Below, one piece after another: positions 47,701-57,106 of a stretch of 64,000 bases of DNA. The DNA comes from an uncultured Pseudomonadota bacterium. Its GTDB lineage: Bacteria; Pseudomonadota; Gammaproteobacteria; Methylococcales; Methylomonadaceae. How positions within the stretch are numbered: position 1 is the stretch's first letter; each line of letters opens with the position of its first letter. The notes beneath the pieces are model-generated. The model was given only the letters and a program-made list of their open reading frames with translations. It did not search any database and had not been told where the DNA came from. The stretch spans positions 150,789 to 214,788 of the forward strand of contig CAIQDI010000018.1 of assembly GCA_903870545.1 (NCBI GenBank), written 5' to 3'. A program made the position numbers and the translations under genes.

Positions 47701-48597
47701 TCAGTGTGATGCGTCACGCAAGGTTTGTAATTCGGTGTTTAATTCGTTTGCCAATTCAGAAAAATAATTTTCGCGGTCGTCAATCAACAAAATCTGCTGA
47801 TAAATTTCGTCGTCCTGCAAACGTTGTACTTCAATTTCTAACATGGCAATTCGTTCACGCAACGCCGCAATTTTCGCTTGCAACGCTTCTTTGTTGTGAA
47901 TACTTTCCGCCGCCATTCCGAGCGAACCGCCCGTTTGTAACGCCGTTAAAATTTCAATCACCCGTTTCAAATCTTGGCGACGATAAGCGTCACTCAATTC
48001 TTTAAAAAACGTTTCGCCTTCTGCTTTGAATTCGTCGGCAAGTTTATCAGGATGACACAAACGGCTGGCTTTTCGATACGCCGTTTTTAATGCTTGTTGC
48101 TCGTCAGGCGTTAAAGTTTGTGGCGCGTCGTCTAATTGTTGCTGATAGCCGCGCTCAAATTCTTCGTAATCGTGTTCGGCTTGTTCTTTTTCGGTTTCGT
48201 CGTCGCATAAATCGGCGCGGCGTTTCAAAATTTCTTCAATCAAACCACCCAAACGACGAAAGTATTCGCCGTTGAATTCGTTAATTTCGCGCTCAAGGTC
48301 GGCTTGCGTATCGGTTAATTCAATCAACCGATTTTCCAACAGTTTCAATTCCAGTTTTAAACCTTGAATTTGCGGGTCTTCGTACACGGTCAAACCACTG
48401 CTGTCGTGCTTGTACTGTTCAATCAAGTGAATCACGTCTTGAAATTGCTGGGCGCGAATTAACGCCAAAATATGCTGCACTTGTTCATCGAGCGGCAACT
48501 TTTCAAGTTTTTGTACCTGCATCGCAATGAGGTCGTCTTCTTCCATTGCCACCGCGTTTTTGGTGATGTCGAGGCGTTTTAAAATGTCGTTGGGCAT
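47701..48597 (-). CDS. J-domain (DnaJ-like) co-chaperone with coiled coils
   Basis: 298 residues. Long coiled-coil helices occupy about residues 80-150 and 235-298. Between them is a J domain (about 162-210) with the HPD motif at 182-184 (LCHPDK). J domains stimulate Hsp70 ATPase. It lacks the Gly/Phe and zinc regions of DnaJ. Similar coiled-coil J proteins occur near Hsp70/DUF2760 genes in other proteobacteria; here such genes lie about 14 kb away at 62-64 kb. It follows the LRR gene by 3 bases. Confidence 0.85.
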   Translation of the reverse strand: MPNDILKRLDITKNAVAMEEDDLIAMQVQKLEKLPLDEQVQHILALIRAQQFQDVIHLIEQYKHDSSGLTVYEDPQIQGLKLELKLLENRLIELTDTQADLEREINEFNGEYFRRLGGLIEEILKRRADLCDDETEKEQAEHDYEEFERGYQQQLDDAPQTLTPDEQQALKTAYRKASRLCHPDKLADEFKAEGETFFKELSDAYRRQDLKRVIEILTALQTGGSLGMAAESIHNKEALQAKIAALRERIAMLEIEVQRLQDDEIYQQILLIDDRENYFSELANELNTELQTLRDASH

Positions 48598-48600
48598 TTT

Positions 48601-49689
48601 TTAACCATAGGTGATGAAGTTAGTGATGCTGTTGAGGTGGCTTAATTCTGGTGGTAGAGATTTGATGGGATTAGCACCTAAATCCAAACTGGTTAGATTA
48701 GTCAGTTTACCGATAAATTCGGGAATTTCGGTGAGTTGATTACCGTACAAATTCAACTCCGTCAGATTGGTCAGATTACCAATGAATTCGGGAATTTCTG
48801 TGAATTGGTTATCACACAAATTCAACCCATTCAGATGAGTCAGATTGCCAATGAATTCGGGAAGTTCGGTGAGTTGATTTCCTCCTAAATACAACGTCGT
48901 CAGATTGGTCAGATTGCCAATGAATTCGGGAAGTTCGGTGAGTTGATTATTACCTAAATACAACACCGTCAGATCCGTCCATTTGCCGATAAATTCGGGA
49001 ATTTCTGTGAGTGGATTGTGAGACAAAATCAATTGTGTCAGATGAGTCAGATTGCCAATAAATTCGGGAATTTCTGTGAGTGGATTACTCCGCAAACTCA
49101 ACCGCGTCAGATTCGTCAGATTGCCAATAGATTCTGGAAGTTTCGTGAGTTCGTTATAATCCAAATCTAAACACGTCAGATTCGCCAGATTGCCAATAGA
49201 TTGTGGAAGTTCTTTGAGTTGATTATCCCACAAACTCAACACCGTCAGATTCGCCAGATTGCCAATAGATTCGGGAAGTTCGGTGAGTTGATTGCCTCCT
49301 AAAGACAACTCTGTCAGATTAATCAGTTTACCAATAGATTCGGGAAGTTCGGTGAGTTGATTGACTCCTAAATACAACGTCGTCAGATTGGTCAGTTTGC
49401 CGATACATTCAGGGATGTTAGTAAGTTTATTCCAACCTAAAGACAACTCCGTCATTACCAAAATTTCTTTTTTATCATGCGGAAAATCATCTTCTGAAAT
49501 ATCATTTTCATCAGCCCACGCAATCAATTCATCCAGCCACGCAATCAATTCATCCAGCCACGCATCATCAACAACCGCCAGCGTTTTACTTGCCAAAATC
49601 TTGTCGGTGATGCTCAATAAATTGCGGGTTTTGTGTAACGCTAATCCCGAATTTTCTATTATTGTCGGGAGGTTTTTGTTGTCGGTCAT
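48601..49689 (-). CDS. Leucine-rich repeat protein
   Basis: 362 residues. After a helical N-terminal segment (about 1-78) there are twelve 23-residue LRR units of the bacterial form LxxLxLxxNxLxxLPxxIGNLTN, up to the C-terminal cap. No signal peptide, membrane span or kinase/ROC domain is present, so the protein is probably a cytosolic interaction scaffold. The N-terminus has a tandem duplication WLDELIA WLDELIA, encoded by two exact 21-base units. The repeats are very alike at DNA level, so copy number may vary between strains. It lies between pqiC and the J-domain gene. Confidence 0.92.
   Translation of the reverse strand: MTDNKNLPTIIENSGLALHKTRNLLSITDKILASKTLAVVDDAWLDELIAWLDELIAWADENDISEDDFPHDKKEILVMTELSLGWNKLTNIPECIGKLTNLTTLYLGVNQLTELPESIGKLINLTELSLGGNQLTELPESIGNLANLTVLSLWDNQLKELPQSIGNLANLTCLDLDYNELTKLPESIGNLTNLTRLSLRSNPLTEIPEFIGNLTHLTQLILSHNPLTEIPEFIGKWTDLTVLYLGNNQLTELPEFIGNLTNLTTLYLGGNQLTELPEFIGNLTHLNGLNLCDNQFTEIPEFIGNLTNLTELNLYGNQLTEIPEFIGKLTNLTSLDLGANPIKSLPPELSHLNSITNFITYG
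49519..49560. repeat. Exact 21-base tandem duplication in the LRR gene
   Basis: CGCAATCAATTCATCCAGCC(A) occurs twice head to tail (49519-49539 and 49540-49560). It adds 7 residues in frame (WLDELIA) to the N-terminal helix of the LRR protein. Confidence 0.9.
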
Positions 49690-49703
49690 AAATTCTGCGT
49701 TGT

Positions 49704-50279
49704 TTAAAAAGAAAATTCTGCGTTCAGTTTAACACTCAATTGCGCCAACAACTGATTCAAACCCGTTACGGCGGTGGCGTAATGTTCATCGGCTAACGGC
49801 TGACTTAAATCAATCGTGCCGTGTTGCAAAACGGCGTGTGTTTTTTCATTCAGAATCGTCCAATCGACCGAAAAATGAATCGTGTTTCCCAGCACAATAT
49901 CCAACTGCGTCACGTCAATCACCAACCGATAATCGACCATGCCGAGCAAACTCCACGGATAGGCTTTAAACCAAAACGCGGGTTGTTGCGTCGCCAAATT
50001 CTTCGCTAACACTTCGGTCATATTTTGTTTGAGCAACGCCGCCCATTGATGTTGTTCCGCCAAATTCAACGCGCCATTCGTGTCGCGCGTGACGATTTGT
50101 TTGCGTTCCAACGCGCTGGGCAAACTGATTTGCGCCACACCAATCAGCGGCTTAGAAATCTCCCCCCTTTGAAGGGGGGCGGGGGGGATGTGCATGAATT
50201 CCAAACTATAAAATTGCGTCGGCACAACCGTCGCGCACCCTTGCAACATCAACAAACCCACTAAAACTAATTTTTTCAT
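49704..50279 (-). CDS. pqiC: PqiC-like ABC-transport auxiliary lipoprotein with in-frame repeat
   Basis: 191 residues with lipobox LQGC (Cys15). It belongs to the ABC-type auxiliary lipoprotein family (PqiC/YmbA), which joins PqiB in the outer membrane for lipid transport between membranes. Family marks include FYSL near residue 23 and RKQIVTRDTNG. Residues about 29-41 (MHIPPAPLQRGEI) are encoded by a palindromic repeat at 50156-50190 inserted in the linker before the conserved core. Its start overlaps the pqiB stop by 4 bases. Confidence 0.88.
   Translation of the reverse strand: MKKLVLVGLLMLQGCATVVPTQFYSLEFMHIPPAPLQRGEISKPLIGVAQISLPSALERKQIVTRDTNGALNLAEQHQWAALLKQNMTEVLAKNLATQQPAFWFKAYPWSLLGMVDYRLVIDVTQLDIVLGNTIHFSVDWTILNEKTHAVLQHGTIDLSQPLADEHYATAVTGLNQLLAQLSVKLNAEFSF
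50156..50190. repeat. Palindromic repeat element inside pqiC
   Basis: AAATCTCCCCCCTTTGAAGG and onward: a CCCCCCTT/AAGGGGGG hairpin followed by a G-run and GAT. It resembles the second half of the nadE element at 27075-27148. It is read in frame without a stop on the minus strand. Confidence 0.75.
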
Positions 50280-51889
50280 TTTGCACCTTCTTCGCTTTTG
50301 CCACGCACCACGGATTCTGGATGTTGCGCTAAATAATCCGTCAATTGTTTCACCGAACCTGCCGCTTGCGTCAATTCTTGCAACAACTGTTCAAGCTGAT
50401 AATGCGTCGTCGCGCCCGCTTCAAAATTACTCAAGGCTTTTTGCGCGGTGTTCAACGTTTTATCCGCCGAATTTAGTGTTTTATCAACCGTTCCCATCGT
50501 GCCTTTGACGCTGTTCAACGTTGAAGTCGCGGCGGTCGTCGTGCCTTGCAAACCTTGCAGTGTTTTATTGATTTCGTCGGTCAAATTTTCGAGCGGCAAC
50601 TTCGCAATTTTATCCATAATAATATTCGCCGAATGGGTAAATTGGTCGAGCGAACTCGCCGTGGTGGGAAATTCTGCGTATAAACCATGTTTGGGATTTT
50701 CAACAATTTTGCTTTTCGGGTGAAAATCCAAATCCACCAATAATTGCCCCGTCAATAAACTGCCCGTTTGTAATTGAGCGCGTAAGCCTTTATCAATCAA
50801 CTGTTTGACCATTTCTTGTGGCAAAATTTTCACACCTGGATTCACTTCTTTGATGCGTTCTGGCTGCAATTCCACAATGACGGGAATCCGAATATCTGCC
50901 GTTTTTTCATCCAATTCCAAGCTCACATTCAACACTTTTCCGACTGGATAACCGCGCAATTGCACCGGCGCACCTTCCGTCAAACCCCGCACCGAACCGT
51001 TGAAATACATCACATAATGCAGCGTGTCGCGGTAAGTAATTTCAGTCGAATCGTCATAGGTATCGTAAAGCGGATACAGCGTATTTTCAGGTTGAATCGC
51101 CTCGATTCCATCTTCTGCCGAGGCACGAAATGCAATGCCGCCGCTCAACAGTGAAATCAGCGAACCGGTGCGAACCTTGAATCCGTCCGCGCCCGCCGAT
51201 AAATCCACACCGCTATCAATCCAAAAGCGGGTATTTTTACGAATAAATTGGTCGTAAGGTTTGTTGATAAAAATAGTCAGCCGAATCGCGTCCGCCGCCG
51301 CTGAAAGTTCATGCGTCAACACTTGCCCGACCGCGATGCCGTGAAAGTTAATCGGCGTACCCGTTCGCATCGAACCGAGATTATTGGTTTCTAAAATAAA
51401 TTCTTTTCCTTGGGCATTGGCTTTCAAAGGCGGCGGATTGGTTAAGCCAACAAAATCATGTTTATGCTCGCCCGAACTGGGTTTGATTTCAATGTACGCG
51501 CCCGAAAGCAACGTGCCTAAACCCGAAATCCCGCCCAATCCGACTTGTGGACGCACAACCCAAAACAGCGTGTTGGTTTTTAAATACTCACTCGAACTGG
51601 TGTTCATTTGTGCGGTGACGGCGATAGTTTTTAAATCGTCATTGATATTTATCGCGGTCACTTTGCCGATTTCTACGTCGAGATATTTGATTTTGGTTTT
51701 GTCTACATCCAAACCTTCGGCGGTCGGGAAACTAATCGTAATAACTTCGCCTTTTTCTGAAAATGATTTGTAAATTAACCAGCCGCTGACCAAAACCGCA
51801 ATCAACGGTAAAAACCAAATCAACGACCATTCGGATTTTTTGTTTAAGACCGCTTCTTCGGCTTCGTAGTTTTCGTTTAAATCAGTCAT
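50276..51889 (-). CDS. pqiB: PqiB: MCE-domain protein for intermembrane lipid transport
   Basis: 537 residues from the ATG at 51889. One N-terminal membrane anchor (about residues 24-43, IWFLPLIAVLVSGWLIYKS) is followed by three MCE/MlaD domains, the first starting GEVITISFPTAEGLD. A C-terminal coiled-coil/needle region follows, with repeated TLNSAxK segments. This matches E. coli PqiB, which forms a periplasm-spanning tunnel. The gene overlaps the pqiA stop by 8 bases. An ATG 9 bases upstream is an alternative start. Confidence 0.93.
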   Translation of the reverse strand: MTDLNENYEAEEAVLNKKSEWSLIWFLPLIAVLVSGWLIYKSFSEKGEVITISFPTAEGLDVDKTKIKYLDVEIGKVTAININDDLKTIAVTAQMNTSSSEYLKTNTLFWVVRPQVGLGGISGLGTLLSGAYIEIKPSSGEHKHDFVGLTNPPPLKANAQGKEFILETNNLGSMRTGTPINFHGIAVGQVLTHELSAAADAIRLTIFINKPYDQFIRKNTRFWIDSGVDLSAGADGFKVRTGSLISLLSGGIAFRASAEDGIEAIQPENTLYPLYDTYDDSTEITYRDTLHYVMYFNGSVRGLTEGAPVQLRGYPVGKVLNVSLELDEKTADIRIPVIVELQPERIKEVNPGVKILPQEMVKQLIDKGLRAQLQTGSLLTGQLLVDLDFHPKSKIVENPKHGLYAEFPTTASSLDQFTHSANIIMDKIAKLPLENLTDEINKTLQGLQGTTTAATSTLNSVKGTMGTVDKTLNSADKTLNTAQKALSNFEAGATTHYQLEQLLQELTQAAGSVKQLTDYLAQHPESVVRGKSEEGAK

Positions 51890-52499
51890 TTTGCACATCC
51901 CAAATCAAACGCGGATCAAAACTTTTTGCCGCAAACATCGTTAAAACCACCACCGCCGCAAACGCTGTTGCCGCTGAACCCGCGATAACTTGCGCCACAC
52001 CGCCTAAATTTACCAGTGAAACTAAAATCGAAATCATAAAAATATCCAACATGGACCACCGTCCGACAAACGCAATAATTCGATACAACCGCGTCCACAA
52101 TTTAGCGTTCACTTGCCACCGAAAATGCACACACAACAATAACAAACTCAACCCCAACAACTTTAACAGCGGCACCAAAATACTCGCCACTAAAACGAGC
52201 ATTGCAATCGGCAACATATCACTGTGAATCAACGCCACAATGCCGCCTAAAATGGTGTGAGGTTCGCCCACGCCCAATTTTGTCACCGTCATAATCGGGA
52301 ATAAATTCGCGGGAATATACAGCGCGAAACCGCTCAATAATAACGCTAACGTGCGTTGAAAACTGTGCGGCAATCGCGCGTGTAAATGACTGCCGCATCG
52401 AGTGCAGATTAGAGGCGCGGGGGAATGTATTTGCGCTAATTTTCCACACTCGTGACAGCGCATTAAACCTTGCGCGAGGGCGGTATTATTTTTCTTCAT
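51882..52499 (-). CDS. pqiA: PqiA domain membrane protein (second half-length copy)
   Basis: 205 residues from MKKNNTAL (52499). An N-terminal zinc ribbon (CHEC...CTRC) is followed by four hydrophobic segments. It equals one half of E. coli PqiA (about 417 residues), which has two such halves in one chain. The first half is the preceding gene, overlapping by 14 bases. Together they probably form the inner-membrane part of the PqiABC system. Confidence 0.9.
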   Translation of the reverse strand: MKKNNTALAQGLMRCHECGKLAQIHSPAPLICTRCGSHLHARLPHSFQRTLALLLSGFALYIPANLFPIMTVTKLGVGEPHTILGGIVALIHSDMLPIAMLVLVASILVPLLKLLGLSLLLLCVHFRWQVNAKLWTRLYRIIAFVGRWSMLDIFMISILVSLVNLGGVAQVIAGSAATAFAAVVVLTMFAAKSFDPRLIWDVQND

Positions 52500-53109
52500 G
52501 TGCATTCAACTGTTCAATGCGTTGCCAAAATAACACGCGGTCAAAATTACTCGCCAACATTAACGTCACCCATAAAAGCAACACAAACGCTGTCAAACCT
52601 AAACCAAATTTCAATTCTGCCATCGACGCGAGTTTCACGCAGGCGACAATAATCCCCAATAAATACACTTCTAACATTGCCCATTCGTCAATGTGTTGCA
52701 ACGTGCGTAACCACGCGCTCAAATAGCGATTTGGGCGATGAAAATACAAATGTCCGCTAATCAACAACGACAAAATAATGCTCAACATGGGAAACAAAAT
52801 ACTGGCTAAAAAAACCACCACCGCCACCGCCCACATTTCTTCGTTAAACAATGTCACCGAACCACTCAAAAGCGTGCCGTCGTGTGAATTGCCTAAAATT
52901 TTAATGCCGACAATGGGCAATAAATTCGCCGGCAACAGCAAAAATAAACCAGTCAACGACAACGCAAATGTTCGGGTGATGCTTTGAATACGAGGTCGAT
53001 GCAATAAATAATGGCAACGTGGACAATGCGCTTTTTCATTCACAGCGGGTAAAACTCGCTGTAAAAGTAAGTCACATTCGGGACAGGCAAGATAATTTAA
53101 AATTTTCAT
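52486..53109 (-). CDS. pqiA: PqiA domain membrane protein (first half-length copy)
   Basis: 207 residues from the ATG at 53109; a TTG at 53148 is a less likely start. Zinc ribbon CPEC...CPRC is at the N-terminus, then four membrane segments including LLLPANLLPIVGIKILG, a PqiA signature also seen in the next gene as PANLFPIM. It is the first gene of the pqi run on this strand and is divergent from pilB, sharing a 94-base gap. Confidence 0.9.
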   Translation of the reverse strand: MKILNYLACPECDLLLQRVLPAVNEKAHCPRCHYLLHRPRIQSITRTFALSLTGLFLLLPANLLPIVGIKILGNSHDGTLLSGSVTLFNEEMWAVAVVVFLASILFPMLSIILSLLISGHLYFHRPNRYLSAWLRTLQHIDEWAMLEVYLLGIIVACVKLASMAELKFGLGLTAFVLLLWVTLMLASNFDRVLFWQRIEQLNAHEEK

Positions 53110-53203
53110 AAGGGTGATTTTAACGCATGACAGAATATCGGCGTGCAATTGATGGTAGAATTTTTATATTATTTACGCTATTCCATTTTCTGAGAAGGTC
53201 ATC

Positions 53204-54919
53204 ATGACTCCCCCTAAAGATTTAAAATTTAACAACCTCATCAATGATTTAATCAAAGAAGATTTTTTCACCGCGCCAGATGCCCAAAAATACTATCAAG
53301 AAGCTGAAAAAAAAGAGGTTTCACTGATTAACTATTTAGTCACGAATAAAATTGTAGATTCAGCCGTTATCGCGTCTAAAATTTCGCTTGAGTTTGGCGT
53401 ACCATTTTTTGATTTAAATGCGATTGATTTGAAAAACGTGCCGCGTGATTTAATCAGCAGCGCATTGATGGAAAAACACCACGTTATGCCTTTGCATGTT
53501 CGCGGTATGACGTTATTTGTGGCAATTTCCGATCCGCGCAGTTTTCAAGGCTTTGACGAAATAAAATTCAATAGCCACCTCAATCCCGAACCTATTTGTG
53601 TGGAAGAAAGCAAATTAGTTAAAGCCATTGAAAAATTATTAGAAGCGGCTAATTTGATGGCAAGCAATTTACTCGATTCGGATTTGGATAATTTAAGTGT
53701 TGCAAATCAAATGGACGGGTCTGAAATAGGAATAGGAGTAGCCAATGATGCAGAGGATGCGCCGATTGTACGTTTTGTGAATAAAATTTTGTTGGATGCC
53801 ATTAAAATGGGCGCGTCCGATGTTCACTTTGAACCGTACGAAAAAGTATTTCGCATTCGCTATCGTGCGGATGGCGTGTTGTATCAAGTCGCTTCCCCGC
53901 CTTCTAGTATCGCCAATCGTATCGTTTCACGAATTAAAGTCATGTCACGAATGGATATTGCGGAACGACGAGTGCCGCAAGATGGGCGTATTAAGATGAT
54001 TTTATCTAAAAGTCATTCGATTGATTTTCGTGTCAATACTTGCCCAACGCTATTTGGTGAAAAAGTAGTTTTACGAATTTTAGATCCGACCAGCGCACAA
54101 TTGGGCATTGAAAAATTGGGCTTTGAACCAGAGCAACAGAAATTATTTTTAGATGCCATTAACAAACCTTATGGAATGGTGCTGGTAACGGGACCCACAG
54201 GAAGCGGCAAAACGGTATCGTTATACACCGGTTTGAACATTCTTAACACCACAGAACGTAACATTTCCACCGCTGAAGATCCGGTCGAAATTACCGTTTC
54301 TGGCATCAATCAAGTCAACGTGAATCCGAAAGCCGGTCTGACATTTGCCACCGCGTTACGCGCTTTTTTACGGCAAGATCCAGACGTGATTATGGTGGGC
54401 GAGATTCGCGATATTGAAACGGCTGAAATTGCCATTAAAGCGGCACAAACGGGACATTTAGTATTGTCTACACTGCACACGAATGACGCGCCACAAACGC
54501 TTAATCGTTTAATGCAAATGGGGATTCCTGCCTTTAATATCGTTTCAGCAATCAATTTAATCATGGCGCAACGTTTGGCGCGGCGGTTATGCAACAACTG
54601 TAAAACGCCGGCACAATATCCGGATGATTTTTTATTAAAATCTGGTTTTAAAGCGGATGAACTTAGCACGTTAAAACCCTTTAAAGCTGCGGATTGTGAA
54701 TTGTGTACGCATGGTTTTAGAGGACGCATCGGGATTTATCAAGTGATGACACTGAGTGACAAAATGCGGGCGTTAATTTTGCAAGGCGGTAACTCGACAC
54801 AACTTTCTGAACAAGCGGCATCGGAAGGCATTAACGATTTACGCGCCTCGGGCTTGAATAAAGTACGTTTGGGCTTGACCAGTCTGGAAGAGATTGACCG
54901 CATCACTATCGAAAATTAA
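53204..54919 (+). CDS. pilB: Type IV pilus assembly ATPase PilB
   Basis: 571 residues. Hexameric cytoplasmic ATPase that drives pilus extension. An N-terminal MshEN-type domain precedes the ATPase core with Walker A GPTGSGKT (about 330-337), Asp box, Walker B (DPDVIMVGEIRD) and His box (LSTLHTNDA). A zinc-binding tetra-cysteine (CNNC...CELC) lies near residue 464. Start preceded by GAGAAGG. First gene of pilB-pilC-pilD; no pilin gene is in the window. Confidence 0.97.
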   Translation: MTPPKDLKFNNLINDLIKEDFFTAPDAQKYYQEAEKKEVSLINYLVTNKIVDSAVIASKISLEFGVPFFDLNAIDLKNVPRDLISSALMEKHHVMPLHVRGMTLFVAISDPRSFQGFDEIKFNSHLNPEPICVEESKLVKAIEKLLEAANLMASNLLDSDLDNLSVANQMDGSEIGIGVANDAEDAPIVRFVNKILLDAIKMGASDVHFEPYEKVFRIRYRADGVLYQVASPPSSIANRIVSRIKVMSRMDIAERRVPQDGRIKMILSKSHSIDFRVNTCPTLFGEKVVLRILDPTSAQLGIEKLGFEPEQQKLFLDAINKPYGMVLVTGPTGSGKTVSLYTGLNILNTTERNISTAEDPVEITVSGINQVNVNPKAGLTFATALRAFLRQDPDVIMVGEIRDIETAEIAIKAAQTGHLVLSTLHTNDAPQTLNRLMQMGIPAFNIVSAINLIMAQRLARRLCNNCKTPAQYPDDFLLKSGFKADELSTLKPFKAADCELCTHGFRGRIGIYQVMTLSDKMRALILQGGNSTQLSEQAASEGINDLRASGLNKVRLGLTSLEEIDRITIEN

Positions 54920-54930
54920 GCGAGTAAATT

Positions 54931-56169
54931 ATGGCGGATTTAAAAAACCAAAAAGTCGGTGCCAAAGAAATCGAATTTATTTGGGCGGGCAAAGATAGGC
55001 ATCGACATCCAGTATCCGGCGAACTAATGGCACTGGATGAAAAGTCGGCACGCTCTGAATTACGTCGGCGTGGTGTACTGATTACGCGATTAAAGAAAAA
55101 ACCGCAGCCTATTTTTACGAAAAGGGCACCCAAAATTACACCCGCAGACATTTCCATTTTTGCTCGACAATTAGCAACGATGCTCAATGCAGGCGTTCCC
55201 GTTGTTCAAGGTTTGAGTATTGTGGGGCATGGGCATGAAAATGCCAGTATGCGTGATTTGCTGTTAACGATTAAAACCGATGTAGAAAACGGCGATTCAT
55301 TTACCCAAGCATTGCGGAAACATCCAAAGCAGTTTGATGATTTATTTTGCAATCTTGTTGAAGCGGGCGAGCGGGCGGGGGTGTTGGAAGGGTTGCTGGA
55401 TAAAATTGCGACCTACAAAGAAAAAAGCGAATCGATGAAGAAGAAAATTAAAAAAGCTCTGACTTATCCTATCGCGGTGGTGATGGTGGCGTTTATTGTT
55501 ACCACCATTTTGTTGGTTTTCGTGGTGCCAGTATTTGAAGATTTGTTTAAAAGTTTTGGTGCGGATTTACCGGCTTTCACCAAAATGGTCATTGCAATGT
55601 CGAAGTGGATGCAAGCGTATTGGTGGATTGTTGTCGGGGTGTTAATCGGCACATTTTATACGTTTAAATTTTTCAAACAAACGTCGGAACGGTTCAATTA
55701 TTTCCTCGATAAAACTTTATTAAAAGTATACGTCGTGGGCATCATTATCAACAAATCTGCGATTGCCCGATTTTCACGAACCTTATCCACCATGTCAGCC
55801 GCTGGCGTGCCATTGGTCGAAGCGTTGGAATCCTGCGCGGGAACGTGTGGCAATCGAATTTATGCCGACGCGGTGTTGCAAGTACGCGAAGAAGTAGCAA
55901 TGGGCGAACGGTTACAATTTGCAATTGCCGCCTCGGGATTATTTCCGCACATGGTTCAACAAATGATTCAAATCGGCGAAGAATCAGGCGCGTTAGATGC
56001 AATGCTGTCGAAAGTCGCCGACTTTTACGAAGAGGAAGTCGATAATTTAGTCGATAATTTAAGTGCTTTAATGGAACCTATGATTATGATGATTTTAGGT
56101 ATTTTAGTAGGCGGGTTAATCGTGGCGATGTATTTACCTATTTTCAAACTTGGCTCGGTGATACATTGA
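54931..56169 (+). CDS. pilC: Type IV pilus inner-membrane platform protein PilC
   Basis: 412 residues. Two GspF domains (about 75-195 and 275-400) and three to four membrane spans; it couples PilB rotation to pilin polymerisation. N-terminal FIWAGKDRHRHPVSGE resembles the usual KGxxxxG start of PilC. It is 11 bases downstream of pilB and its stop shares a base with the pilD start (TGATG). Confidence 0.96.
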   Translation: MADLKNQKVGAKEIEFIWAGKDRHRHPVSGELMALDEKSARSELRRRGVLITRLKKKPQPIFTKRAPKITPADISIFARQLATMLNAGVPVVQGLSIVGHGHENASMRDLLLTIKTDVENGDSFTQALRKHPKQFDDLFCNLVEAGERAGVLEGLLDKIATYKEKSESMKKKIKKALTYPIAVVMVAFIVTTILLVFVVPVFEDLFKSFGADLPAFTKMVIAMSKWMQAYWWIVVGVLIGTFYTFKFFKQTSERFNYFLDKTLLKVYVVGIIINKSAIARFSRTLSTMSAAGVPLVEALESCAGTCGNRIYADAVLQVREEVAMGERLQFAIAASGLFPHMVQQMIQIGEESGALDAMLSKVADFYEEEVDNLVDNLSALMEPMIMMILGILVGGLIVAMYLPIFKLGSVIH

Positions 56170-57032
56170 TGCAAATTTTTAATGATTTAACTTTATTAAC
56201 CACGCCGATAGCGTTCACCGTGTTGATGGGAATCGTCGGTTTATTGATTGGCAGTTTTTTGAATGTAGTGATTTATCGTTTGCCGCTGATGATGCAACGA
56301 CAATGGCGTTACGATTGTTTAGAATATTTGAAATTAGAACCGGACGCAGCGACGGAAACGTTCAATCTCGCGTTGCCTGCGTCACGCTGTCCACATTGTC
56401 AAACGCCGATTTTGGCGCGACAAAACATTCCAGTTTTGAGTTATATCTGGTTGCGTGGCAAATGTGCGACGTGTAAAAATCCAATTTCGGCGCGGTATCC
56501 AACGGTTGAATTATTCACCGCATTTGCCTCGATGATGGTGGCATGGCATTTTGGTTTTGGCGAACAAGCGGCGGCGGCATTAGTCTTGACCTGGGTGTTA
56601 ATTGCGCTGACCGGTATTGATGTAGATCACCAATTATTACCCGATGTGATTATTTTGCCGATGGTGTGGCTGGGGTTAATTTTGAGTTTATTTCACGTTT
56701 TCATCGACGGCGAAACCAGCATTATTGGCGCGACGGCGGGGTATTTGTTGTTATGGTCGGTGTTTCACGGTTTCAAATTGATTACCGGCAAAGAAGGCAT
56801 GGGGCAGGGAGATTTCAAATTATTGGCGATGTTAGGCGCGTGGTTGGGTTGGCAATATCTGGGTTTGATTATTTTATTGTCCTCACTCGTTGGCGCGGTC
56901 ATTGGCTTGACGTTAATTTCACTTAATAAACAAAAACGCGACGTGCCAATTCCGTTTGGTCCGTATTTGGCGGCAGCGGGTTGGATTGCGTTGTTGTGGG
57001 GCAAGGGTTTAAATGCCTGGTATTTTGGCTGA
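56169..57032 (+). CDS. pilD: Prepilin peptidase / N-methyltransferase PilD
   Basis: 287 residues from the ATG at 56169. Membrane aspartyl protease that cleaves and methylates type IV prepilins. A cytoplasmic loop has the zinc tetrad Cys74, Cys77, Cys99, Cys102. Catalytic aspartates are in GIDVDH (Asp151/Asp153) and GQGDFK (Asp215, the GxGD motif). A TTG one codon upstream is not needed. It completes the pilBCD cluster. Confidence 0.96.
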   Translation: MQIFNDLTLLTTPIAFTVLMGIVGLLIGSFLNVVIYRLPLMMQRQWRYDCLEYLKLEPDAATETFNLALPASRCPHCQTPILARQNIPVLSYIWLRGKCATCKNPISARYPTVELFTAFASMMVAWHFGFGEQAAAALVLTWVLIALTGIDVDHQLLPDVIILPMVWLGLILSLFHVFIDGETSIIGATAGYLLLWSVFHGFKLITGKEGMGQGDFKLLAMLGAWLGWQYLGLIILLSSLVGAVIGLTLISLNKQKRDVPIPFGPYLAAAGWIALLWGKGLNAWYFG

Positions 57033-57106
57033 TTCGGTTCCACTTGAACGCCGCGAACAGGCTATAATGCGGCATTCTCATTTTTCAAACAGGTTTTAAA
57101 ACTATC

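Noticed and set aside
48655..49450. Regular repeats of about 69 bases that could look like a CRISPR array
   Set aside because: They are in frame, code for leucine-rich repeats throughout and have no constant repeat with variable spacer pattern.
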